From the NCBI GenBank assembly GCA_964371655.1, contig CAYJOD010000079.1, forward strand, positions 1 to 30,429: a DNA stretch of 30,429 bases, read 5' to 3'. The stretch comes from CAZGSN01 sp964371655. Lineage in GTDB: Bacteria; Desulfobacterota; Binatia; HRBIN30. The notes beneath the pieces are model-generated. The model was not told the origin of the DNA, made no database searches, and saw only the letters and a list, made by a program, of their open reading frames with translations. Of the stretch, positions 14,519 through 21,893 are shown one piece after another (position 1 is the stretch's first letter; every line of letters starts with the position of its first letter). Made by a program: the position numbers and the translations under genes.

Positions 14519-17080
14519 ATGATTCCGCAACGATGGATTGAAGCCTACCTGCGATTTCTGCTGCGCAACCGCGGCTCTGTGGTCCTTGTGGTCACGGCTC
14601 TGACTCTGTTCTTTACCTACGGACTCACCAAGATCCGCCTGCATACGGACTTCTTCGACTTCTACCCACGGCAGCACCCGTACATCCGGTTCTACAACGA
14701 GTTCCGCAAGATGTTCGGCACCGCCAACGTCATGCAGATCATCCTCGAGGTGAAGCACGGCGACATCTACAACCCGCAGACCCTGCAGAAGCTCGATCGC
14801 ATCACCAAGTACATGATCAACACCAAGGGCGTGGTGCCGTATCAGATCCTGTCGATCGCCCACCCTTCGCTCAACAGCGCCACCGCCACTTCGGGAGCGC
14901 TGCAGATACGGCCCGTGTTTTATCCAGGAGTTCCAGAGACACAAGAGGAAGCGGATCAGGTGCGCTTCGCGGTGTATGCGAACCCGAACATCCGCGGCCT
15001 CTACGTCGCCAACGACGACACCGCCGCCGTAGTCAATGCCGGCTTCTGGGAGGAAGCGCTCGACTTCCACTACCTGTACCAGCACATGATGGAGCTCAAG
15101 CACGCCGAGGAGGACGACAACCATACCGTCTACATCACCGGCTTTCCGTGGCTCTACACCTCGGTGCTGCAGTACACCAACCAGCTGATCTATGTCTTTG
15201 CGCTCACCCTCTTGTCCCTCGCGTTTCTCCTCTACTCTTACTTCCGAACCTTCACCGGCATCTGGGTGCCGGTGTTTTCGGGAATCTTGTCGACCGTGTG
15301 GGGTCTGGGGATCGCCGCACATCTCGGCTTCAACCTCGATCCGTTGGTGCTGGTGATCCCGATCTTTTTGACCGCGCGCGCTCTCAGCCACTCGGTCCAA
15401 TCGATGGACCGCTACCACGAAGAGTACTACCGCCTGCGTGATCGCGATCAGGCGATTTTGGTGTCCTACTCGGAGCTTTTCGAACCGGCAATGTCGGGGA
15501 TCATCTGCGACGGCCTCGGCTTGCTGATCGTCGCCGTCGCACCCATCCCGCTGATTCAGAAGGTGGCCATCTTTGCGAGCTTCTGGATCGTCTCCATTTT
15601 CGTCAGCGTCGTCACCCTGCACCCGATCATCCTCGCCTACATTCCGCCACCGCCGCCGCCGGCCGAGCACGGCGCCAAGCAAGCCGGCGTTGGCCTGTGG
15701 ACGGGACGAGGCATCATGTACAGCTTCGTCGGCTTGGCCGTGTTCCTCTATTCGAGCGGTGCCATGAGCCGCGTCATCGCAGCCGTCGGCCTGGAAGGAC
15801 TCGTCCCGCCGGCCATGGCCTGCTTCGTTCTCATCTCGCCGGTCCTCGCGTGGTATTGGCTCAACTTCGGCGACCGCGCCTACCAGGCGTGGACCGACTA
15901 CACGATCAAGGCCACCCAAGGCCGCGGCCGCTGGATCGTGATCGGCATCACCGTGGCGTTGTTCCTCATTCTGCCGATGTGGGGCTGGCGCTTGAAGGTC
16001 GGAGACATGACGCCCGGAGCGGCGCTGCTCTTCCCCGATCATCCGTACAACGTCGCCTACAAGAAGCTGAACGACAAGTTCCTCGGCGCCAGCCAGCTCA
16101 TCATCATCGCCGACACCATGAAGCCCGACGGGGTCAAAGGCGAGGCGGCTCTGCAAGCGATGGACGAGATGGCCGATCACATGGACCGCGCCAAAGGCGC
16201 AAGCCGCTCGGTCACAATCGTCGACCTCGTCAAGCAGTTGGGTCGGCTGCAGCACGACGGCGATCCGAAGTGGAGCGTCATCCCCATCCGCTCCAAAGAG
16301 ATCGGCCAGGCCATGTACACGTTCACGCAGAACTCAGGCAGCAGCTCCCTGAACTTCTTCATGGACGCCAGTGCGCGCTACGGCTCCATCATCACTCTGT
16401 TTCACGAATACTCGCATGACACGATCATGAACTCGATCGCCTGGGCTCACGAATTCTCCGACCACTACACCGGCGACGCCGTGCGTTTCCGGTACGCCGG
16501 CGGGCTCTTCGGATTGCTGGCGGCGGTGAATGAGAAGGTGGAGAGCTCGTACTGGGTGAACCTGATGATGATCTTCGTGGTCGTGTACTACTCGCTCTAC
16601 ATGACCTATGGCTCGTGGTACGGCGCCTTCATCCTGATCGTTCCGGTGGTGCTGTCGCAGCTTGCCGCCGAGGCGATGATGGTCATTACCCACATCGACA
16701 TGAACGTGAACTCGCTGCCGATCGCGGCTGCCGGTGCCGGCGTCGGCGTCGACTATGGCATCTACCACTTCAGTCGTATGATCGATGCGTACAAGGAAGT
16801 CGGCGACCTCGACGAAGCCATCGACTACGCCACGGCAACCACCGGCAAGGCCATCATCTTCACCGGCACCACGATGATCGCCGGCACCTTCTTCTTCTGG
16901 CTCTCGGATCTCAAGTTCCTCGCCGAGATGGGACTGCTGCTCTCGTTGCTGATGACGTTCAACAAGTTCGGCGCCCTGATCGCCGTCCCGGCCTTCGTCA
17001 AAGTGATGCGTCCGCAATTCATCCTGGACAAGCGCCTGAACTCGGCAGCCGCCGAGGAGGGCATCGCCCTCGCCAGCTGA
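14519..17080 (+). CDS. MMPL/RND-superfamily transporter
   Basis: 853 residues; the ATG follows AGGAGAGGA by about 9 nt, which decides the start over an upstream in-frame ATG at 14390. Plan: TM1 at about 18-37, then the family loop KIRLHTDFFDFYPRQHPYI, a periplasmic domain (about 45-230), TM2-6 with the VPVFSGILSTVWGLGIAAHL and DPLVLVIPIFLTARALSHS segments, and an extra hydrophobic pair in the middle (about 395-465). TM7 (WIVIGITVALFLILPMWGW) leads to a second periplasmic domain. The last helices carry GVGVDYGIYHF followed by GKAIIFTGTTMIAGTFFFW, the proton-relay region of MMPL proteins. It has a Pro-rich cytoplasmic stretch (PPPPPP at about residue 380). Similar genes in other lineages often sit beside DUF1302/DUF1329 outer-membrane genes; none is here. 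Cargo unknown, probably lipid-like. Confidence 0.9.
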   Translation: MIPQRWIEAYLRFLLRNRGSVVLVVTALTLFFTYGLTKIRLHTDFFDFYPRQHPYIRFYNEFRKMFGTANVMQIILEVKHGDIYNPQTLQKLDRITKYMINTKGVVPYQILSIAHPSLNSATATSGALQIRPVFYPGVPETQEEADQVRFAVYANPNIRGLYVANDDTAAVVNAGFWEEALDFHYLYQHMMELKHAEEDDNHTVYITGFPWLYTSVLQYTNQLIYVFALTLLSLAFLLYSYFRTFTGIWVPVFSGILSTVWGLGIAAHLGFNLDPLVLVIPIFLTARALSHSVQSMDRYHEEYYRLRDRDQAILVSYSELFEPAMSGIICDGLGLLIVAVAPIPLIQKVAIFASFWIVSIFVSVVTLHPIILAYIPPPPPPAEHGAKQAGVGLWTGRGIMYSFVGLAVFLYSSGAMSRVIAAVGLEGLVPPAMACFVLISPVLAWYWLNFGDRAYQAWTDYTIKATQGRGRWIVIGITVALFLILPMWGWRLKVGDMTPGAALLFPDHPYNVAYKKLNDKFLGASQLIIIADTMKPDGVKGEAALQAMDEMADHMDRAKGASRSVTIVDLVKQLGRLQHDGDPKWSVIPIRSKEIGQAMYTFTQNSGSSSLNFFMDASARYGSIITLFHEYSHDTIMNSIAWAHEFSDHYTGDAVRFRYAGGLFGLLAAVNEKVESSYWVNLMMIFVVVYYSLYMTYGSWYGAFILIVPVVLSQLAAEAMMVITHIDMNVNSLPIAAAGAGVGVDYGIYHFSRMIDAYKEVGDLDEAIDYATATTGKAIIFTGTTMIAGTFFFWLSDLKFLAEMGLLLSLLMTFNKFGALIAVPAFVKVMRPQFILDKRLNSAAAEEGIALAS

Positions 17081-17094
17081 GCCGAGCTGGAACC

Positions 17095-17134
17095 CTCCCC
17101 TCTCGCGGTGCGCAAGTCGCGCGCGAGAGGGGAG
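17095..17134. terminator. Strong hairpin after the transporter gene
   Basis: A perfect 13-bp stem (17095-17107 with 17122-17134) with a 14-nt loop begins 15 nt after the transporter stop. No T run follows directly (CTTGCCTTTCATCTTCCTC). The GAGAGGGGAGCTTGCCTT sequence also occurs near 9986 and, inverted, near 24960, so this may be a repeat that now serves as a terminator. Confidence 0.5.
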
Positions 17135-17639
17135 CTTGCCTTTCATCTTCCTCAAGTTGAATCTTCCCGGCGTAGACCAGGCGGGCGAACCGTCGCGTCC
17201 CTTCGCAGCTGTTCCGCGTCCTGGAATCCTGTCCGCCCGCGAAGAACGGGAATTCTTGTTAGATACGGAGGCTAGCGTCCCGTCTCTCAAGTTCGCAGAG
17301 GATCGGTGTGATCGACGCTGACCTTGATCTGAGCGCCTTTGCTGCCCCGTACTCAGTCGGAGCACAGCAATGTGAACGCGGTGCATCACAGCTCGAGGCC
17401 GGCTAGTCGGATCCTTCCCGCGGATCGGACCCGTGTCACCGATCCACATCACGGGCGACGGGGCGCATTTAGGGGCCTGTTTCGAGCTGAGGGGCGCGTT
17501 TTCAGGGGTGAAAACGCGCCGCGGGGATTCGCCATGCCGCGAGCTAATCGCCATTGTCAGCTACCTCACGGCGCGTCCGAGTCGCGATCTCGTTCAGCGG
17601 GCGCATCAGCAACTCACCCGCCGGTGGAGGACTGAAGCG
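17135..17639. other. Spacer with a perfect 11-bp hairpin
   Basis: No gene found between 17135 and 17639. The clearest structure is a perfect hairpin at 17493-17520 (11-bp stem with GGCGCG then TTTTC, 6-nt loop AGGGGT), about 120 nt before the small gene at 17640. It could be a regulatory or processing site for that gene. Confidence 0.45.
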
Positions 17640-17831
17640 ATGGCCAAGGACGCGATTGTCGAAGAGGTGCGCCGCATCCGCCAGCAGTATGCAGCGCGAT
17701 TCAACTACGATGTTGCGGCAATCTTTCGCGACCTGCAGGCACGACAGGAGCGTGGCGAGTTTGCCGTCGTGACCCGCAAGCCCCGTCGAGCACGGGTGCA
17801 ACCTGCCACTCAACGGCGCCGGGCGGTATGA
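17640..17831 (+). CDS. Small protein of an antitoxin-like family
   Basis: 63 residues from an ATG with GGAGG about 10 nt upstream. The sequence MAKDAIVEEVRRIRQQYAAR, then FNYDVAAIFRDLQARQERGE, belongs to a type I have met often as a stand-alone small ORF in cyanobacteria, planctomycetes and environmental genomes: a start like (D)PIVEEVRxxRexxAARFNYD, then IxxDLxxRQ. Such proteins are often annotated as hypothetical and sometimes as antitoxins. The last 15 residues are Arg-rich (RKPRRARVQPATQRRRAV). No toxin gene is next to it, so the antitoxin idea is only a guess. Predicted cytoplasmic, mostly helical. Confidence 0.65.
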   Translation: MAKDAIVEEVRRIRQQYAARFNYDVAAIFRDLQARQERGEFAVVTRKPRRARVQPATQRRRAV

Positions 17832-17995
17832 GCAGGTCTAGCCGGAGGGCCTCGAAGACGCGGTTGCGTACGATGCACATCTTGTAGTTGCGCATTATGC
17901 GCGACGAGATCTTCCGGAGCGGCTTCCGGTGCCGCGGCGAGTTACGCACGTTACGCAACTACGTCTGCAGGGCCCGTTGCGCGCAGGGACACGCG

Positions 17996-18130
17996 CAACC
18001 GCAGTCGCAGCCGCAACTGCAACCGTAGCCGCATCCGAATCCGCAGTGGCAACCGCTAGCGGATCGGACTCGGCATCGGATTCGGATGCGGTTGCGGCCC
18101 CGGATGCGATTGCGGTTTCGGATGCGACTG
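17996..18130. repeat. Strand-switched degenerate hexamer array
   Basis: Ten uninterrupted, in-phase hexamers of the type CANCCG run from 17996 to 18055; after a 9-nt switch, eleven hexamers of the reverse-complement type CGGNTG run from 18065 to 18130. The two halves can pair into a cruciform or hairpin of about 60 bp with mismatches. Reading frames through it give low-complexity Ala/Val/Ser/Asp runs that are not credible proteins. The wider gap 17832-18252 holds no other clear feature. Confidence 0.75.
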
Positions 18131-18252
18131 CCGCCCGCCTCCCTCGGGGCTTTGGCCGGACGCGCAGGCTCCGTCAGTGACTTTGCTGTGGCCCCGACGA
18201 GCTCGCGAGATTGGTTGACCTGGCGGCCGCCAACAGACTACGCTCGCTTGCA

Positions 18253-19143
18253 ATGATCCGCGCCAAGCTCAGTGGGCACTATCGCGACGACGGGCGTTAC
18301 CCGGTCGTCGTCGTCAACGTCACCAATCGCTGCAACCTCTCCTGCGAGCATTGCTTCATCTTCCGCGACGGCAACCCGAACGAGGCGCCGGTCTCGGTCC
18401 ATGACGAGCTCAGCAATGCCGACATCATCGAGACCTTGACCGGCCTGCGCGACCGCCATGGGATTGTCGCGGCGCTGTGGATGGGAGGCGAGCCGCTACT
18501 GCGCAAGGACCTCATCCGCGCCGGCCTGGAGCTCTTCCCGCGCAATACCATCACCACCAATGGGACGGTTCCGCTCGTCGACTTCGGCCACAAGGCTCTT
18601 TACGTCGTGAGCCTCGACGGCCCGGAGGATCTCAACGACTCCATCCGCGGCCAAGGTGTCTATCAAAAGGTCATGCGCAACCTGGCGCGCCTGCCGGCCG
18701 GTTTTGGCACCGACGTGCAGGTCCAATGCGTCGTCACCAAACGCAATCAGGATCGCCTCGAAGAACTGGTGGCGGCGGTGCGCGAGACGCAGGCTGGGTG
18801 GGTGACCTTTTCGTTTTACGTACCGCGCGCCAACGACACGAGTCCGGATGCCTGGGCGACGAACGAAGAGCGCGCCTACGCGGTCCGCGAGGTCATGCGA
18901 CTGAAAGCACGCTACCCCGACTTCGTGCGCAACTCGACGCGTATGCTCAATCTCATGTTGCCACCACACTGCAACGCGGTCACCAGCGCCTGCCCAGCCC
19001 AGGACAATGTCTTGCCTCTCTATCTCGACGGCGATCACTTCACGACGCCGTTCTGTTGCTACGGCAATGACGTCGACTGCTCGCGCTGCGGTGCCTGGGT
19101 CGTCTTCCACCTCGCGGCGCGCTTCGGTGACTTGGCGGCGTAG
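18253..19143 (+). CDS. Radical SAM protein with C-terminal cysteine cluster
   Basis: 296 residues from the ATG at 18253; a TTG at 18211 would add 14 and cannot be excluded, and neither has a good ribosome site. The [4Fe-4S]-SAM motif is CNLSCEHC (Cys27, Cys31, Cys34), preceded by the beta strand VVVVNVTNR. GGEPLLRKDL (78-87) is the SAM-binding GGE motif, and VVSLDGPEDLNDSIRG (118-132) matches the next conserved strand. The tail has six more cysteines (Cys240, 247, 268, 269, 276, 279), like a SPASM or twitch domain with extra iron-sulfur clusters. These families modify peptides, build cofactors or, in HpnH-like cases, work on hopanoids. No precursor peptide or partner is adjacent, so no function is claimed. 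It is shorter than most SPASM proteins. Confidence 0.8.
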   Translation: MIRAKLSGHYRDDGRYPVVVVNVTNRCNLSCEHCFIFRDGNPNEAPVSVHDELSNADIIETLTGLRDRHGIVAALWMGGEPLLRKDLIRAGLELFPRNTITTNGTVPLVDFGHKALYVVSLDGPEDLNDSIRGQGVYQKVMRNLARLPAGFGTDVQVQCVVTKRNQDRLEELVAAVRETQAGWVTFSFYVPRANDTSPDAWATNEERAYAVREVMRLKARYPDFVRNSTRMLNLMLPPHCNAVTSACPAQDNVLPLYLDGDHFTTPFCCYGNDVDCSRCGAWVVFHLAARFGDLAA

Positions 19144-19355
19144 ACAAGGACGCATCTGCCGTCCTTTCCATCTTTCCGAGTAACCGTCTCGAGTTGGCCG
19201 CGGAGCTACGGCAAGACAGGATCGTTGTCGCCCGCCGTAGAGCCGTCGATCTTCCCGGACATCTCCTCGACGAAGTGCCCCGACGTATTAAGGCACACAT
19301 CGCGCTGCGCGGCGTGGCGGGCGAGCACGCAGCGGACAGAGGCGGGTACCACGGT

Positions 19356-21872
19356 CTAGCGACCCACAGCAGCTCCGGCCTGACAGCGACATTCGGGCAA
19401 TTCAGGCCGACCGCTACGCTTCCGTCCAGACCGCAACAGGGCTGCAGCAACAAGCAGCAGCTCCCAGGCCGTCGGCGTCGCACCGCCATCTGATGAGGCG
19501 AGGGCGCAGCCACCACCGCTAGCGGGCGGCGGCACTGTTGACGTAACGGTCGGAAGCGACGTCACCGTTGACGTAGGGGCCAGCGTCGAAGAAGACGTTG
19601 CCGTCGGCGTGACCGTAGCGGTCACCGTTGAGAGTTGCGTGTTCGTCACCGTATGGCTCGGCGTACGTGTCCAAGTGGCCGTGACTGTCGGGCTTACGGT
19701 CGACGTCTCGGTCGCGGTTGCCGGCAGTGGCGTGCTGGTTCGGGTTGCCCTTGGAGTCGAGGTCAGCGTGCGCGTAAAGGTACGGGTCGAGCTCGGCGTC
19801 CAGGTGGCCGTCGGGACCGGGTTGAGCGGAGCCACGCAGCCATACGGAACGGTGCCGATCGCAATGTCTTGCGCGTTGTCCGGAATTGGCACTCGGTAGC
19901 TGACATACGCAGAATTCACGGATGATGTACTGATGACCGAGACCGTGTTGCTTTGGGCGGCGTACGCGAACTCACTGTCGGGCGTAAGCGCCAGCCCAAA
20001 TGCGGGTCCTCCCTCCAGCGTCGCGGAGGCTACGACTCGATAGGCGAAGGAAGGATCTGTAGTTGGAGCGATGACGGCAATGCGGTTGCTTGTCTGATTG
20101 TCTTGCGACTGGCTTACGTACACGCCGCCGCCATCAGGCCGCACGGCAATCGCCCAGACCTGGCTCGCGCCGAGCTGGCTCGCGCCGAGCGAGACGATAT
20201 CGATCACGCTGTCGGTCGTCGTATCGACCACGCCGACGGCGCTCGTGAGGGCAACGTAGAGCGTGCGACCGTCGGGTGTCAGGGCGAGCCCGCGCGGTTG
20301 GTCGCCGAAGGCGATCGTGGCGTTGGTCGCGCCGCTCCTCAGATCCACAACCGAGGTCACGCCAAAGCGACCGGTAATCTTGTCGATGTAAGCACGTCGA
20401 CCATCCGGACTGACTGCAAGGCCCACCAGCAAGGATGACCATGGCGAGGACCCACGGCAATTCGTGCAACCAAAGCGTTGTGAGATGTTGCCGCCGGCGG
20501 TGTCGACTGCATACAGGTTGTAGCACGGCGAATAGATCAACCCTGCGTAAAGGGTGGCACCGTCAGCACTCAGGGTGATCGGCCCAGGCTGACTGCCTAA
20601 GACAAATTGGTCCATGACCGCGTTGATAGAGGTATCGATGACCGCCACGGTCGTGTCACCGGTCGCGTAAGCGCGGGTGCCGTCAGGCTTGAGAGCGATG
20701 TGCCCCGACGCAACCGGTGCCGCAAAACTGCCCAGCAGCAACTGCGTGTGCGTGTCGATCACCGACACCTGGCCGGAAGAATGCGTGACGTAGGCGCACG
20801 CCCGCGCAGCGTCTGGTGCAGCCGTCGGAGTCGGCGGCGGTGTCGCCGTCGGCGTAGCCGAGGGCGGCGCGACCCCGAGAGCTATGGCGCCGGGACCTTC
20901 GTTCACCGCAATCGTGGTGAGCACAGTGCGGCTGGCCGTATCGACGACGGTCACAGAACACTCATCATGATTCACCACATAGAGACGGCTGCCGTCTGCC
21001 GTCAGAGCAATCCGCCCCGGCCGCTGCGCAAGCTCGAGCCGTGCCACTACGCCGCCGGCGGAGACATCGACGACCGAGATGGTGCCGCCGTCCCGCGTGG
21101 CATTGGTTCCGATGTGCGACACGTAGGCGAATTGGCCGCCGGGAGAGATAGCGATGTCTTGCGGGTTCCAATCGTCCTCGATGGTGCCGCTGATCGCGTT
21201 CGCGAGCACGTCGACTACCAAGATCGCGCCGCTGTAGGACTTGGGTAAGTAAAGAAAGCGACCATCGAGCGAGAAGACACCCCCCACAAAGGAATCATAG
21301 GAATCCGGGGAGGACTGGATATCGATCGTCGCGACGACGGTCTTGGTCGCCGTGTCCATGACTTGAACCTGACCCGATTCTGCCTCCCCTAGCGTAGGGA
21401 GAAGGTACGCTTTCCGCCCATCCGGACTGATCGCGACATCGTGGATGTCGGCGGTGAGCGAAATGAGCGTCGCGCTCAGCGCCACGAGGTCGGCGACAAA
21501 CAGCTGCGAAGAATCGCCGGCCACGTACAGCGTGTTTCCGTCGGGCGCGAGCCTGAACCGGCCGCGCGGGCCATCCCCATATTCTCCTGCCGCGACGGTG
21601 GCGATAGTCTGCCTGCTGGCAGCATCGATCACCTCGATGCCGTCCCCTCTCCCCACCCTATAGAGGCGGGCTCCGTCGGCACTGACGGCGAGATCGCCGA
21701 TCGAGGCCACGCTGGCGGAGGAAATGATCTGATTGGTGCCCGTGTCGATGGCCTGCATAGTGCGGAAGTCGGTGGTGACATACGCGATCTCGGCGCCAGA
21801 AGCAGCGGTTCGGCAGAGCGCCAAGCAGATCAACAGAGCTCCGACTATCCGGGCTGCGTGCAGCTGTCTCAT
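19356..21872 (-). CDS. Secreted double seven-bladed YVTN propeller with a sorting-signal-like tail
   Basis: 838 residues. The ATG at 21872 follows GGGGGAGAAG; the frame stays open to 21893. Signal peptide: MRQLHAARIVGALLICLALC, cut after about AASGA. There are then two sets of seven YVTN/NHL-type blades, each with an xVxDTxT strand (for example IEVIDAAS, VQVMDTAT, VTVVDTAS; then VSVIDTHT, VAVIDTSI, VGVVDTTT), joined by a Pro/Thr linker (APPSATPTATPPPTP). After the second propeller comes a Ser/Thr-rich stalk of about 100 residues, then GGGCALAS, a hydrophobic AWELLLVAAALL and a basic RSGRKRSGR, the three-part order of bacterial C-terminal sorting signals such as MYXO-CTERM. Likely displayed on the cell surface. 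It lies 21 nt downstream of the M28-propeller gene, so the two probably form an operon. Confidence 0.8.
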   Translation of the reverse strand: MRQLHAARIVGALLICLALCRTAASGAEIAYVTTDFRTMQAIDTGTNQIISSASVASIGDLAVSADGARLYRVGRGDGIEVIDAASRQTIATVAAGEYGDGPRGRFRLAPDGNTLYVAGDSSQLFVADLVALSATLISLTADIHDVAISPDGRKAYLLPTLGEAESGQVQVMDTATKTVVATIDIQSSPDSYDSFVGGVFSLDGRFLYLPKSYSGAILVVDVLANAISGTIEDDWNPQDIAISPGGQFAYVSHIGTNATRDGGTISVVDVSAGGVVARLELAQRPGRIALTADGSRLYVVNHDECSVTVVDTASRTVLTTIAVNEGPGAIALGVAPPSATPTATPPPTPTAAPDAARACAYVTHSSGQVSVIDTHTQLLLGSFAAPVASGHIALKPDGTRAYATGDTTVAVIDTSINAVMDQFVLGSQPGPITLSADGATLYAGLIYSPCYNLYAVDTAGGNISQRFGCTNCRGSSPWSSLLVGLAVSPDGRRAYIDKITGRFGVTSVVDLRSGATNATIAFGDQPRGLALTPDGRTLYVALTSAVGVVDTTTDSVIDIVSLGASQLGASQVWAIAVRPDGGGVYVSQSQDNQTSNRIAVIAPTTDPSFAYRVVASATLEGGPAFGLALTPDSEFAYAAQSNTVSVISTSSVNSAYVSYRVPIPDNAQDIAIGTVPYGCVAPLNPVPTATWTPSSTRTFTRTLTSTPRATRTSTPLPATATETSTVSPTVTATWTRTPSHTVTNTQLSTVTATVTPTATSSSTLAPTSTVTSLPTVTSTVPPPASGGGCALASSDGGATPTAWELLLVAAALLRSGRKRSGRPELPECRCQAGAAVGR

Positions 21873-21893
21873 CTTCTCCCCCGATCCTCTCAC

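Noticed and set aside
14444..16255. 603-codon minus-strand frame
   Set aside because: Shadow of the second MMPL transporter; the plus frame has the membrane helices and a ribosome site.
16334..17554. 406-codon minus-strand frame
   Set aside because: Shadow of the same transporter and of the repeat spacer; His/Glu/Arg-rich with no family traits.
17996..18130. CRISPR array
   Set aside because: The units are contiguous 6-nt words without spacers and change strand; no cas genes.
17929..18180. Plus-strand frame through the hexamer array
   Set aside because: The Ala/Val/Ser/Asp runs come from the tandem hexamers; no protein-like part.
19144..19355. Small frames between the radical SAM gene and the propeller gene
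   Set aside because: Several short overlapping frames on both strands, none with a ribosome site or recognisable sequence.
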